Positions 25,224 to 32,268 of a stretch of DNA of 34,436 nt are shown in pieces. The notes under the pieces are model-generated. The model was not told the DNA's origin, searched no databases, and saw only the letters and a list, made by a program, of their open reading frames with translations. The translations under genes were made by a program, and so were the position numbers. Numbering within the stretch: the first letter of the stretch is position 1; each line of letters opens with the position of its first letter. Origin of the DNA: Planctomycetaceae bacterium (GTDB lineage Bacteria > Planctomycetota > Planctomycetia > Pirellulales > Pirellulaceae); assembly GCA_005778405.1 (NCBI GenBank), contig SXOA01000127.1, positions 1 to 34,436 of the forward strand, given 5' to 3'.

Positions 25224-25270
25224 TGTAGCCGTCCAGTGAGTGCTCCACTGGGACGAGCCCAGCGGTCGCG
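25224..25270 (-). repeat. REP copy 3 (47 bp), inverted
   Basis: The same unit in opposite orientation, 39 bases upstream of the transposase start codon. Read on the minus strand, the stem arms are CCGCTGGG and CCCAGTGG (one G-T pair), with tail CTCACTGGACGGCTACA. Confidence 0.8.
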
Positions 25271-25307
25271 GGACTGGAATGGAGAAGATTGGCAGAGGGG
25301 CGGTGTT

Positions 25308-25354
25308 TGTAGCTGGCCAGCGAGGGTTCCACTGGGGCAAGCCCAGTGGTCACT
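25308..25354 (-). repeat. REP copy 4 (47 bp), inverted
   Basis: Read on the minus strand, the stem arms are CCACTGGG and CCCAGTGG, fully compensated relative to copies 1 and 2; the tail is CTCGCTGGCCAGCTACA. It lies 84 bases from copy 3, in the same orientation, and faces copy 5. Confidence 0.8.
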
Positions 25355-25382
25355 CAGCAAAAGTTGTGCAGCTTCTTCTTCC

Positions 25383-25429
25383 CGCGACTGCTGGGCTTGC
25401 CCCAGCAGGGCGATCATTGGTCAGCTACA
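25383..25429 (+). repeat. REP copy 5 (47 bp)
   Basis: The stem arms are CTGCTGGG and CCCAGCAG, identical to copy 1, with tail ATCATTGGTCAGCTACA. With copy 4 it forms a head-to-head pair, the BIME-like arrangement. Confidence 0.85.
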
Positions 25430-25452
25430 CAACTTAACGCGACCCTTAGCCT

Positions 25453-25499
25453 CGCGACTGCCGGGCTTGTCCCAGCAGGGCGCTCACTGGCCCGCTACG
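25453..25499 (+). repeat. REP copy 6 (47 bp)
   Basis: The stem arms are CTGCCGGG and CCCAGCAG (one mismatch), with tail CTCACTGGCCCGCTACG. It starts 70 bases after copy 5, close to the 73-base spacing of copies 1 and 2. A promoter begins 43 bases downstream. Confidence 0.85.
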
Positions 25500-25541
25500 C
25501 AAAGTCGCGAATCGCCGTCAATTACCGGAAGGTGTTGCGAT

Positions 25542-25570
25542 TTGACGGACCAATTGGCGCCCGCTACTAT
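25542..25570 (+). promoter_or_regulatory. Sigma-70-type promoter ahead of the cassette-like gene block
   Basis: TTGACG (25542-25547) and TACTAT (25565-25570) are separated by exactly 17 bases, close to the bacterial vegetative consensus. It lies 45 bases before the ATG at 25615 and points into a run of plus-strand genes. GTTAGGC, an integron core-like heptamer, follows at 25596-25602. Confidence 0.55.
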
Positions 25571-25614
25571 ACGGACGATGTCGGTATAGACACTGGTTAG
25601 GCGGTGCGAACCCC

Positions 25615-26013
25615 ATGCATCCGAAGGACTTTCGCGTCAATGAGGCATGGCTAGCCTTTCGTGCGAACCGCGCACCGCTTCGTACTCCGGAGGGTGCGTT
25701 TGATGTCTTCGTTCTCCTGGACGCGGCAAGCATGTATATCCTTGGACATGCGCTGGCTGTTGTCGGAGCGGAAGCTCCAAACGAAGAGGACGCCGCTGCC
25801 CTCTTGCGCGAGGGCTGGTCGGCAAAGCAGCAATGGCCGGAGCGTCTCCTCTTGGCTGGCAAGCCAACGGCAGACAACGGCTTTTCTCGTGCGGCGCAGA
25901 GCAATGGCATTCCTGTTGCCACCGTCGCGCCCACGGAGATCAGGGTCTACACCTCGGATGTCCGGAGTACCTTTGCCGAGCACTTCGGCGGTGAAGACGA
26001 TGGAACCGCCTAA
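25615..26013 (+). CDS. Conserved protein of unknown function (DUF6930-like)
   Basis: A 132-residue soluble protein. The sequence FRVNEAWLAFRANRAPLRT, DVFVLLDAASMYILG, LLREGWSAKQQWPERLLLA and FAEHFGG resembles a family of small uncharacterised proteins that I recall as DUF6930; this is memory, not a search. It has no signal peptide or membrane segment. It is preceded by a good promoter, and bounded by GTTAGGC (25596) and GCCTAAC (26008, overlapping its stop codon), a complementary heptamer pair as expected for the ends of an integron cassette. Confidence 0.65.
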   Translation: MHPKDFRVNEAWLAFRANRAPLRTPEGAFDVFVLLDAASMYILGHALAVVGAEAPNEEDAAALLREGWSAKQQWPERLLLAGKPTADNGFSRAAQSNGIPVATVAPTEIRVYTSDVRSTFAEHFGGEDDGTA

Positions 26014-26099
26014 CAGCCTGTCGTTGCCCCAGATATGCTACAAGCGGCGTAGAGTGCCGTCCCGCCAGCAAGCCGATTTTTTCAAACGGAGTTTGTGTT

Positions 26100-26450
26100 A
26101 TGGCGAAACGGAAGCGGCGGATACCTCGCTATAAGCGAGAGGACCCGCTGGAAGCAAAACGTCAGGCAGGGTATCCGGCCAATGCTGTCGAGGCAGACTT
26201 AACTCAACAAGTCCCGAACAACTCCTATGCCAGCAAGCCCTTGTACTATTCTGACATCGAGTTTGAATGCGATACCTGCGGGCGTCGCGAAGTATGGACG
26301 GCAACCCAACAAAAGTGGTGGTACGAAGTCGCAAAAGGGTCGCTCTACACAACTGCCAAACGGTGCCGGGCATGCCGCGCGGCGATAAGGGCAACGCATG
26401 GCGGAACGCCGCGACGATTTCATAAAGACAGAAGTCAGAATTCAAACTGA
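26100..26450 (+). CDS. Zinc-ribbon protein of unknown function
   Basis: A 116-residue basic protein. Residues ~45-100 form a probable zinc ribbon of the 'zf-trcl' type: CDTCGRREVW, then ATQQKWWYEVAKGSLY and CRACRAAI, i.e. two CxxC pairs separated by a conserved WWYEVAKG helix. The N-terminus is highly charged (MAKRKRRIPRYKREDPLEAK). It probably binds nucleic acid or protein; the role is unknown. It lies 86 bases after the DUF6930-like gene on the same strand, with a short GGAG ribosome site. Confidence 0.75.
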   Translation: MAKRKRRIPRYKREDPLEAKRQAGYPANAVEADLTQQVPNNSYASKPLYYSDIEFECDTCGRREVWTATQQKWWYEVAKGSLYTTAKRCRACRAAIRATHGGTPRRFHKDRSQNSN

Positions 26451-26512
26451 ACCATAACCAAGAATATTACATCGACGGTGGCAGAACCTTCAGCGTACAA
26501 TGAGGGTTGGCA

Positions 26513-26616
26513 GATTCCGCGGCGGGGTGGCACTGGCTGACGAGCCGATGGTGAGCTTGCATTGATAGCAATACCTTTCGTCGGCTCATCTGCCAGTGCC
26601 GCCCCGCCGGCCGAAT
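26513..26616. repeat. MITE-like palindrome with 28-base arms
   Basis: The left arm 26521-26548 (GGCGGGGTGGCACTGGC...) and right arm 26581-26608 (...TGCCAGTGCCGCCCCGCC) pair at 25 of 28 positions, around a 32-base loop; looser pairing extends to GATTC/GAATC outside. It sits in the 269-base spacer between the zinc-ribbon gene and the antitoxin gene. No coding sequence is seen inside it. Confidence 0.75.
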
Positions 26617-26719
26617 CAGGGTCATGGTATGGATTAGGGCGAACCGGCCGACGGGGCCGCATTCCGGTTGTGTGCCGCGTGAGCTACAATAGCGTCAGGA
26701 AGTCCAGGAGAGGTGATCG

Positions 26720-26950
26720 ATGAAAACGCATTTACTCACGGGGACGAAGCAGGAGATTGCCGACAGCCTTGTCCGCATCAGTGGTGAAGTTCGCGAGGCA
26801 ATTGTGTTCGAAGCGGAGCCGGTGCCAGCGGCGGAAGCATCCCCGCACGGCACCGAGGATATCTTTGCCGAAATGGGGCCGTTCATGGTCGATGCCCAGG
26901 ATGTGGACGACTCGCGTGAAGCGGTCTACACGCGGATGGAAGGTGAATGA
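26720..26950 (+). CDS. Putative antitoxin of a VapBC-like pair
   Basis: A 76-residue acidic protein directly preceding a PIN-domain gene and overlapping it by four bases (ATGA). It has no AbrB, RHH or Phd motif that I can recognise; the sequence is mostly acidic and flexible (FEAEPVPAAEASPHGTED). Antitoxin identity rests on position, size and coupling. The GAGGTGAT ribosome site is strong. Such acidic tails could wrap the toxin in a VapB-like way, but this is inference. Confidence 0.6.
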   Translation: MKTHLLTGTKQEIADSLVRISGEVREAIVFEAEPVPAAEASPHGTEDIFAEMGPFMVDAQDVDDSREAVYTRMEGE

Positions 26951-27393
26951 TTCTCCTGGACACAAACCTACTTACCCGGATGACCCGGTCGCATGATCCC
27001 CAGTCCGCCGTGGCGCGCGCGGCGATTCAAACGCTTCTGCGGAGGGGAGAGCGGCTGATCGTCGTCCCCCAAAACCTGTACGAGTTCTGGGCAGTGGCGA
27101 CGCGTCCGCCGGGCCCGCCCCCCACGGGACGCAACGGCTTGGGGATGACCCCCGCGCAGGCCGGGCACTGGTTACGCTTCTTTCGACGCCGTTTTACGCT
27201 GCTTTCCGACCGCGAGGAGCTGTGCAGGCTTTGGCAGGAACTGGTTGAGCGGCACGTTGTGACGGGCTTCCGAGCGCACGACGTCCGCCTCGTGGCGGCA
27301 ATGCAAAGTTATGGAATCACGCGGCTCCTTACGTTTAATGCACCGGACTTCCGCGGACTTGCCGTTGTGATTCTCGACCCCGCAGCGGTATAA
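26947..27393 (+). CDS. PIN-domain ribonuclease toxin (VapC-like)
   Basis: A 148-residue PIN-domain protein, predicted metal-dependent RNase. Acidic active-site residues are visible: D5 in ILLDTNLL, E near 46 in NLYEFWAVATRP, the Asp in FRAHDVRLVAAM, and the final Asp in LTFNAPDFRG. Layout and length match VapC toxins. The start overlaps the upstream small gene by four bases, so the pair is translationally coupled. The unit may serve to stabilise this accessory region. Confidence 0.88.
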   Translation: MILLDTNLLTRMTRSHDPQSAVARAAIQTLLRRGERLIVVPQNLYEFWAVATRPPGPPPTGRNGLGMTPAQAGHWLRFFRRRFTLLSDREELCRLWQELVERHVVTGFRAHDVRLVAAMQSYGITRLLTFNAPDFRGLAVVILDPAAV

Positions 27394-27641
27394 GAACCTG
27401 CTTTGCCGAACCAGCCTATGAACTCGCCCGGGCAGGCATGACGGTTTGCCGAGACACCGCGTCACAGCAGAGTGCTCACTCCAGCTACTCCAAGTCATGA
27501 ACCTCCGCGAACATTAATTACCGAAAGTTGCGTCAGCTCAACTCAAGTTTTTGGCAGCTTGATTTTCGGAGTCGGCGGCGATAGGTTATCGCACGTGGTC
27601 GCGGGATATTAACAAGTTCGCCAGCCTAGTGGAGGGCGACG

Positions 27642-28139
27642 ATGACGCTCGACGAATTCCTTGACCAGATCGAGGATAAGCTGCCGCCGGCCCCGCCGGA
27701 CCAGCTTGCGGCGTTCGAGGCTCAACTCGGTCAACGGCTTCCCGAAGACTTCCGCCGATTCCTGGTCGCTTGCAATGGTGGGTGGCTCGGTGAAAAGTTC
27801 TTAGAGTTCGAAGGTTTGGGGTCCGACGGCAGCGCTGTCGGTGCCGGGTTGCACCATGTCGGGGGCTTGCGAAAGGAAGACTATTACTCGCTTGTCGCGG
27901 CCCGCAGGGTATACCCGCGTTTACCGACCTCGTTGATTTGGATCATGGACGACCCGTCCGGGAATGCGATCTGCCTCGGAGTGTCCGGCGCGTATCGCGG
28001 GCGGATTTACCTTTGGGACGACGAGAACGCCCCGGATGATGACTGGGACGGAAGCGTAGAGACGGCGGGCAACATTGAGTTGCTTGCCAATTCGTTCACG
28101 GATTTCGTCACTTGCGTGAGGGACTCTGAAAACGACTGA
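27642..28139 (+). CDS. SMI1/KNR4 (SUKH) family protein
   Basis: A 165-residue soluble protein of the SUKH superfamily: PPAPPDQLAAFEAQLGQRLP, EDFRRFLVACNGGWLG near the N-terminus, WIMDDPSGNAICLGVSG and GRIYLWDDENAPDDDW in the middle, and SFTDFVTCV at the end, the usual closing helix. Many SUKH proteins are immunity proteins for polymorphic toxins; no toxin gene adjoins it. It has a GGAGG ribosome site 6 bases before its ATG. GCCGAAC heptamers occur 18 bases after its stop and after the PIN gene stop, possible cassette boundary elements. The 248 bases upstream hold no other gene. Confidence 0.85.
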   Translation: MTLDEFLDQIEDKLPPAPPDQLAAFEAQLGQRLPEDFRRFLVACNGGWLGEKFLEFEGLGSDGSAVGAGLHHVGGLRKEDYYSLVAARRVYPRLPTSLIWIMDDPSGNAICLGVSGAYRGRIYLWDDENAPDDDWDGSVETAGNIELLANSFTDFVTCVRDSEND

Positions 28140-28218
28140 GAAACAGCGGTGAGGTTGCCGAACCAACGGCTGAAGCAGATTGTTCGACGACGAGGACACA
28201 CCGAAGGTGGATACACTG

Positions 28219-28902
28219 ATGAACCGCACCATCATTTGCTGTCTGCTGGCCTTGCTTTGCGGTTGCCGTCAGCAAGCCGCTACGCCGAAGACTCCTGCCG
28301 CTTCCGCCCCCCCTCAACAGGACATTCCGGCGGATAGCTTTCTTCTGTCCATCGAAGATCAACCAGCAACGGGATCAACCGGCCCGACCAAGCCCAGCAG
28401 CCCGACCAAGCCAACCAGCCCGACCAAGCCGTCCACCCCATTTTCTTCGTCAGAATCAGAGATCAGGAGAACGGTATCTATCCTCAGCCGACACTCCATG
28501 GAACCCATGGCAGAAATTCAAGGCGGATTCTTCAACCCGCTTTGGCTCACCGCGGGAGTAGGAGGGGGTGGTCCAAGCTCGCCGATTCCTCCCAACGCTG
28601 AGTCGAAGGCAACCATCACTTTTGTTGTCACGCCTGTTCACAAAGACGGAACAGAGGAGCGGTTTTATCGGTTTCGTACCGATGTCGAGGCCGCTTCGAT
28701 GGGAGAGGAGAAGGAGTATCCTCTCGCGAAGGGGGAGAAGTTGACGGATGTGCTGGAGATCAATGTACAGCCAGGGTTGTACAAAATCGGAAGCCCGGTT
28801 CGGCTGGGCAACGTTCGACTGGGCTCTACCAACGAACTGACGTTGCGCGTTGAATGGCGTGCTGAAAGTCATGATAAACAGCCCAAGAAAAGACGGGATT
28901 AG
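28219..28902 (+). CDS. Lipoprotein with PTKPS repeat linker
   Basis: A 227-residue lipoprotein. MNRTIICCLLALLCGC is a lipoprotein signal with lipobox LLCGC. A low-complexity linker repeats a PTKPxS unit about four times (SSPTKPTSPTKPSTP) around residues 55-75. A beta-rich C-terminal domain follows, with ATITFVVTPVHKDGTEERFY and LTLRVEWRAE. I recognise no family. The ATG at 28219 is supported by AAGGTGG eight bases upstream. It probably sits on the outer face of the inner membrane or in the outer membrane. Confidence 0.7.
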   Translation: MNRTIICCLLALLCGCRQQAATPKTPAASAPPQQDIPADSFLLSIEDQPATGSTGPTKPSSPTKPTSPTKPSTPFSSSESEIRRTVSILSRHSMEPMAEIQGGFFNPLWLTAGVGGGGPSSPIPPNAESKATITFVVTPVHKDGTEERFYRFRTDVEAASMGEEKEYPLAKGEKLTDVLEINVQPGLYKIGSPVRLGNVRLGSTNELTLRVEWRAESHDKQPKKRRD

Positions 28903-28930
28903 TGGCTGCGTAAATGAAACGGAGCAAAAC

Positions 28931-29107
28931 ATGCGAGCGATTGCTGGTGCTGTGCTGATTGTTGCAGGCGCGGTCTGCGTCAGTGGAGCGGTTGGAGCGT
29001 CCACAAGAACAGGGCCGTTGGACGCCCTGATTGGGATAGGCGTACTCCTCGGCCTGTTTGGGGTGGTGCTGCTCTTGGTTGGGCTTTTTACTGATCGAAG
29101 TCAGTAG
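28931..29107 (+). CDS. Small two-helix membrane protein
   Basis: A 58-residue protein made almost wholly of two hydrophobic segments, AIAGAVLIVAGAVCVSGAVG and IGIGVLLGLFGVVLLLVGLF, linked by ASTRTGPLD and ending TDRSQ. Function is unknown. The ATG at 28931 follows GGAG by six bases, arguing that this short gene is real. It begins 28 bases after the lipoprotein gene and may be translated from the same mRNA. Confidence 0.55.
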   Translation: MRAIAGAVLIVAGAVCVSGAVGASTRTGPLDALIGIGVLLGLFGVVLLLVGLFTDRSQ

Positions 29108-29172
29108 CTGAAACGAAACAGAATACCGGCGAGGCGGCAATGGCGGGCCGAGCGTCGGAGGGGTAAACCATC

Positions 29173-30195
29173 ATGGTCAACGACAACCCATCCCGTGGAA
29201 TGGCCAGCCTCTGGACTGCCATCGTCGGCATCGTCTTGCCCGTGATCCTGTGGGTAAGCCCACCACTATCAGCCCACGAAGCAAATGAGCCATTCGCCTT
29301 CAGGGGGCATACCATGTCAGTCTGGGGCGTGGCCTTCAGTCCCGATGGCAAGCGGATCGTCAGCGGTGGTGACGACAAGACGGTGAAGGTGTGGGATGCA
29401 GCCACGGGCAAGGAAACCCTCTCTCTGAACGGTCACTTCCTTGGCATACGTAGCGTGGCCTTCAGTCCTGATCGTGAGCGGATCGTCAGCGGCAGTGACG
29501 ACCAGACCGTCAAAGTGTGGGATGCAGCCACAGGCAAGGAAGTCCTCTCCCTCAAGCACAGGGATTCGGTCCTCAATGCTTTCATCACCAGCGTGGCCTT
29601 CAGCCCCGATGGCAAGTGGCTCGTCAGCGGTGGAGGAGAGTTGAACAAACCCGGCCAGATCAGGTTATGGGATGCGGCCAAGGGTCAAGAAATCCGCTCC
29701 CTCAAGGGACACACAGGTGTTGTCGTCAGCGTGGCCTTCAGTGCAGACGGCAAACGGATTGTCAGTGGCGGTTTGGAGGGGACAGTGAAGGTGTGGGATG
29801 CGGACACAGGCCGGGAAATCCTCTCCTTTAAGGCGTACGCCGATGGTGTCAGCGTGGCCTTCAGTCCCGATGGCAAGCGGATCGTCAGCAGCAGCACAGA
29901 GGACAAAACGGTGAAGGTTTGGGATGCGGCCACGGGCCAGGAGGTCCTCTCCCTCAAGGGGCACACCGATGGTGCCCGGAGCGTGGCCTTTAGTCCCGAT
30001 GGCAAGTGGATCGTCAGCGGCAGCCACGACAAGACCGTGAAGGTTTGGGATGCGGCCACGGGGAAGGAGACCTTCACCCTCATGGGACACACCGAGCCTG
30101 TCATGAGCGTGGCCTTCAGTCCCGACGGCAAGCGCATCGTCAGCGGCAGTTTCGACGGGACGGTGAAGGTGTGGGAGTTGCCAACGGGCAAGTAA
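29173..30195 (+). CDS. WD40-repeat protein with N-terminal membrane anchor
   Basis: A 340-residue protein. Residues ~11-34 form a hydrophobic anchor or signal (LWTAIVGIVLPVILWVSPPL). Seven WD40 blades follow, each with the SVAFSPDGKRIVSG and VKVWDAATGKE phrases, enough to close one seven-bladed propeller, probably periplasmic. The blades are nearly identical to each other even at the DNA level (GTGGCCTTCAGTCCCGATGG recurs almost unchanged), a sign of recent internal duplication or gene conversion. Only blade 3 carries an insert (GGGELNKPGQ). It is likely a protein-binding scaffold; the partner is unknown. It stands between small cassette-like genes. Confidence 0.88.
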   Translation: MVNDNPSRGMASLWTAIVGIVLPVILWVSPPLSAHEANEPFAFRGHTMSVWGVAFSPDGKRIVSGGDDKTVKVWDAATGKETLSLNGHFLGIRSVAFSPDRERIVSGSDDQTVKVWDAATGKEVLSLKHRDSVLNAFITSVAFSPDGKWLVSGGGELNKPGQIRLWDAAKGQEIRSLKGHTGVVVSVAFSADGKRIVSGGLEGTVKVWDADTGREILSFKAYADGVSVAFSPDGKRIVSSSTEDKTVKVWDAATGQEVLSLKGHTDGARSVAFSPDGKWIVSGSHDKTVKVWDAATGKETFTLMGHTEPVMSVAFSPDGKRIVSGSFDGTVKVWELPTGK

Positions 30196-30250
30196 TCCTT
30201 GGCGTTCGGCAACCTGAACAATCCGTTGTATCATGAAGGAGTACACAATC

Positions 30251-30880
30251 ATGAAAAAATGCACCCAACTTGCTACCGGTCTCGGAATGGTCGCGATGCT
30301 GGCTGCGTCGTCCGCGGCAGTCGCGCAACCGTCCCCCAAAACGGCTGAGAAGTCTGCCGCCGCGCCGGCAGGCCCTCCTGAAGAATTGAAGGTCCTGACG
30401 CCGTTCGTCGGGCAATGGACCAGCGAGTCGGTCATCCGCCCCAATCTCAGAAACAAGGAGGGGTTCACTTCCAAAGGGGACATGACCTGGCAATGGATGC
30501 ATAATGGGCACTTCCTCGGATTGACGGGGGTTTCCAAATCGAAACTGGGCACTTTCGAGTCGACGGCGGTCATCTGGTATGATCGCGGCCGGAAACAGTT
30601 CCGGCAATTCGCGTTCAGCAGCGACGGCACGGCGGCGCATTCCGTGGGTGAATGGAACGAGAAGACGCAGACGATGACCTGGAAAGGGGTGGACTTGCCC
30701 GACGGATGGACGACCACTTCGACGGTGACGCTGGACCGCGACCGGATCGTATTCGCCGCGCTGGCGAAGAACGAGAAGGGCGAAGTGTTGCGGGACGTGA
30801 GCTCGACGTCGAAGCGGAACATCGCCGTAGAACGGGGCAGCAGCTCGGAACCCGCGAAGGAGCCTGCGAAGAAGAAGTGA
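30251..30880 (+). CDS. Secreted DUF1579-like protein
   Basis: A 209-residue secreted protein. MKKCTQLATGLGMVAMLAAS is a signal peptide, cleaved near AVAQ. A linker rich in Ala/Pro/Lys precedes a calycin-like domain: LTPFVGQWTSESVIRP, MTWQWMHNGHFLGLTG, WYDRGRKQFRQFAF, GEWNEKTQTMTWKG. The tail is EPAKEPAKKK. AAGGAG about nine bases upstream sets the ATG. The gene is flanked by identical GTTCGGC heptamers (30204 and 30975), with an attC-like palindrome on its 3' side, giving a cassette-sized unit of 771 bases. Confidence 0.78.
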   Translation: MKKCTQLATGLGMVAMLAASSAAVAQPSPKTAEKSAAAPAGPPEELKVLTPFVGQWTSESVIRPNLRNKEGFTSKGDMTWQWMHNGHFLGLTGVSKSKLGTFESTAVIWYDRGRKQFRQFAFSSDGTAAHSVGEWNEKTQTMTWKGVDLPDGWTTTSTVTLDRDRIVFAALAKNEKGEVLRDVSSTSKRNIAVERGSSSEPAKEPAKKK

Positions 30881-30890
30881 GGCCGTCGCC

Positions 30891-30981
30891 GCCTAACCAT
30901 CGCATGCACCGGAGCGGCGGTGACCAGCGTTTTGTAAAATCACAGCCAACTCCCGCCGTATGGTGATGCGGGTCGTTCGGC
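30891..30981 (+). other. attC-like recombination site
   Basis: A 91-base imperfect palindrome directly after the DUF1579-like gene. It begins GCCTAAC (30891-30897, fits the attC inverse core RYYYAAC) and ends GTTCGGC (30975-30981, one base off GTTRRRY). Inside, GCATGCACC...GCGGCGG on the left pairs with CCCGCCGTATGGTGATGC on the right, with an unpaired extra G in one arm, as expected for the extrahelical bases that set attC polarity. Size is within the known attC range. No integrase gene is in the window. Confidence 0.6.
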
Positions 30982-31043
30982 CGACAGGGACATAGGAAAA
31001 GCCTCTACTCTTCGTAGATCACAACTTGAAAGGGGACACCGCA

Positions 31044-31976
31044 ATGCACTTGCGCACGTGGCTGTCAACATCGCTCGCACTCCTCGCAACCCTCGGCACA
31101 CTCTGGGCGGCGCACGCCTCCGGCGCACTTGCGGCGCCTCCCGCTGGGTTGCCCGCGCTGGACGGCGAATGGATTTACGTCGAGGACCGCACCGAGGGCC
31201 ACACCCTTGAGCAACTGGGGCCCCCCATGGCATCCAAGTTCCAGGTGCGCGTCGAGGAAGGCGCTGTCATTTTGAACGGTCATGGCTCTGGGCACCGCGA
31301 CGTGCGCATCGCGCTCGACGGCTCGAGCACCGAAGTCAAAGAGCCCAAGACGATCTCGCGCTACAGTGGTGCGTGGAAGGACGGCACGTTCGAGTACGAG
31401 GTCAAGTTTGAGCGCCTGGCGGGCAGCGCGCCCGAAGGGATCAAGTCGATCCGGAGGAAGTTCCGCATGACGGCGGACGGGCTGCTCGTCAGCGTTGTGG
31501 TCGATCCGCCCCTGGTGAAGGATTCGGTGGGGCTCTACCGCCATGCGGAGGACATCGCGCTCCCCGCGCCGGCCAAGGCCGCGATCGGCGACCTGGCCTG
31601 GCTGGCCAAAGCGTGGGTCGGAACGAGGAGCTCGGGGTCGTCGATCGAGGAGCGCTGGAGTCCGCCGCGGGGGGGCGCGATGCTCGCCGTGTCGCGCTCG
31701 GTCAACTCGAGCGGCAAGATGGTCGCGTTCGAGTACCTGCGGATCGTCGAGCGCGACGGCGGGCTGGTCTACATCGCGCAGCCCGGCGGCGCGAAGCCGA
31801 CCGAGTTCGTGCTCACCGAGCTGACCACCACGCGGGCCGTGTTCGACAACCCTCGCCACGACTACCCGAAACGCATCGTGTACGAGCTCTCAGCCGAGGA
31901 TGCCCTCTCCGCCACGATCGGCTTCACCAAGGGGGGCACCCCCCGGCGCTTCGAGTTCAAGCGCGAGGGAAACTAG
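31044..31976 (+). CDS. Secreted protein with DUF6265-like C-terminal domain
   Basis: A 310-residue exported protein. A signal peptide (WLSTSLALLATLGTLWAAHA) is followed by two domains. The first (~35-165: LDGEWIYVEDRTEGHTLEQL, SRYSGAWKDGTFEYEVKFE) is lipocalin-like; the second (~180-310: LAWLAKAWVGTRSS, EERWSPPRGGAMLAVSRSV, AFEYLRIVERDGGLVYIAQP, NPRHDYPKRIVYELSAED) resembles DUF6265. Function is unknown. The ATG at 31044 follows AGGGGA. Its codon use is more extreme in third-position G/C than its neighbours, suggesting separate acquisition. It follows the attC-like site, so it may be the next cassette. Confidence 0.75.
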   Translation: MHLRTWLSTSLALLATLGTLWAAHASGALAAPPAGLPALDGEWIYVEDRTEGHTLEQLGPPMASKFQVRVEEGAVILNGHGSGHRDVRIALDGSSTEVKEPKTISRYSGAWKDGTFEYEVKFERLAGSAPEGIKSIRRKFRMTADGLLVSVVVDPPLVKDSVGLYRHAEDIALPAPAKAAIGDLAWLAKAWVGTRSSGSSIEERWSPPRGGAMLAVSRSVNSSGKMVAFEYLRIVERDGGLVYIAQPGGAKPTEFVLTELTTTRAVFDNPRHDYPKRIVYELSAEDALSATIGFTKGGTPRRFEFKREGN

Positions 31977-32268
31977 AGGTACCGGGCTGGCATGTCCTAT
32001 CCCCGGAGTTATCGCCAACGATGCCACGCGCCTGCACGTCGTGTCGCCAGATGCGGCGAAGTCGTGAGCGCGGCGCGAAGCAGGCATCACCAACGGCGGA
32101 AGCTGACCGGGGCCGCCAACTTGGTTTCGCGCGGCATGAACGTCTTGCATTCGGCCCCGGCAGCTCATCCTTATCGTTCGTAACGTATTCGGATGTCCCC
32201 TTTGCCAAACTCATTCCGCCGTGTGCGAGGCATTCCCGCACAGTGAGAATGCGGGCTACTATGAAGAG
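31977..32268. other. Non-coding spacer, possibly a degenerate cassette end
   Basis: No convincing gene is seen in these 292 bases. It contains several short inverted GC-rich words and GTTCGTA near 32174, similar to the GTTCGGC heptamers, but no clear palindrome like that at 30891-30981. Confidence 0.35.

Noticed and set aside
24254..25499. CRISPR array interpretation of the 47-bp repeats
   Set aside because: Copies occur in both orientations, spacing is irregular, a gene lies between them, each unit is itself a hairpin, and no cas gene is present.
26008..26100. Full attC site between the DUF6930-like and zinc-ribbon genes
   Set aside because: GCCTAAC is present, but no matching GTTRRRY box and no convincing inner stem were found within the expected distance.
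29665..30909. Open frame antisense to the WD40 gene and the DUF1579-like gene
   Set aside because: Its repetitive sequence simply mirrors the WD40 repeats and crosses two sense genes.
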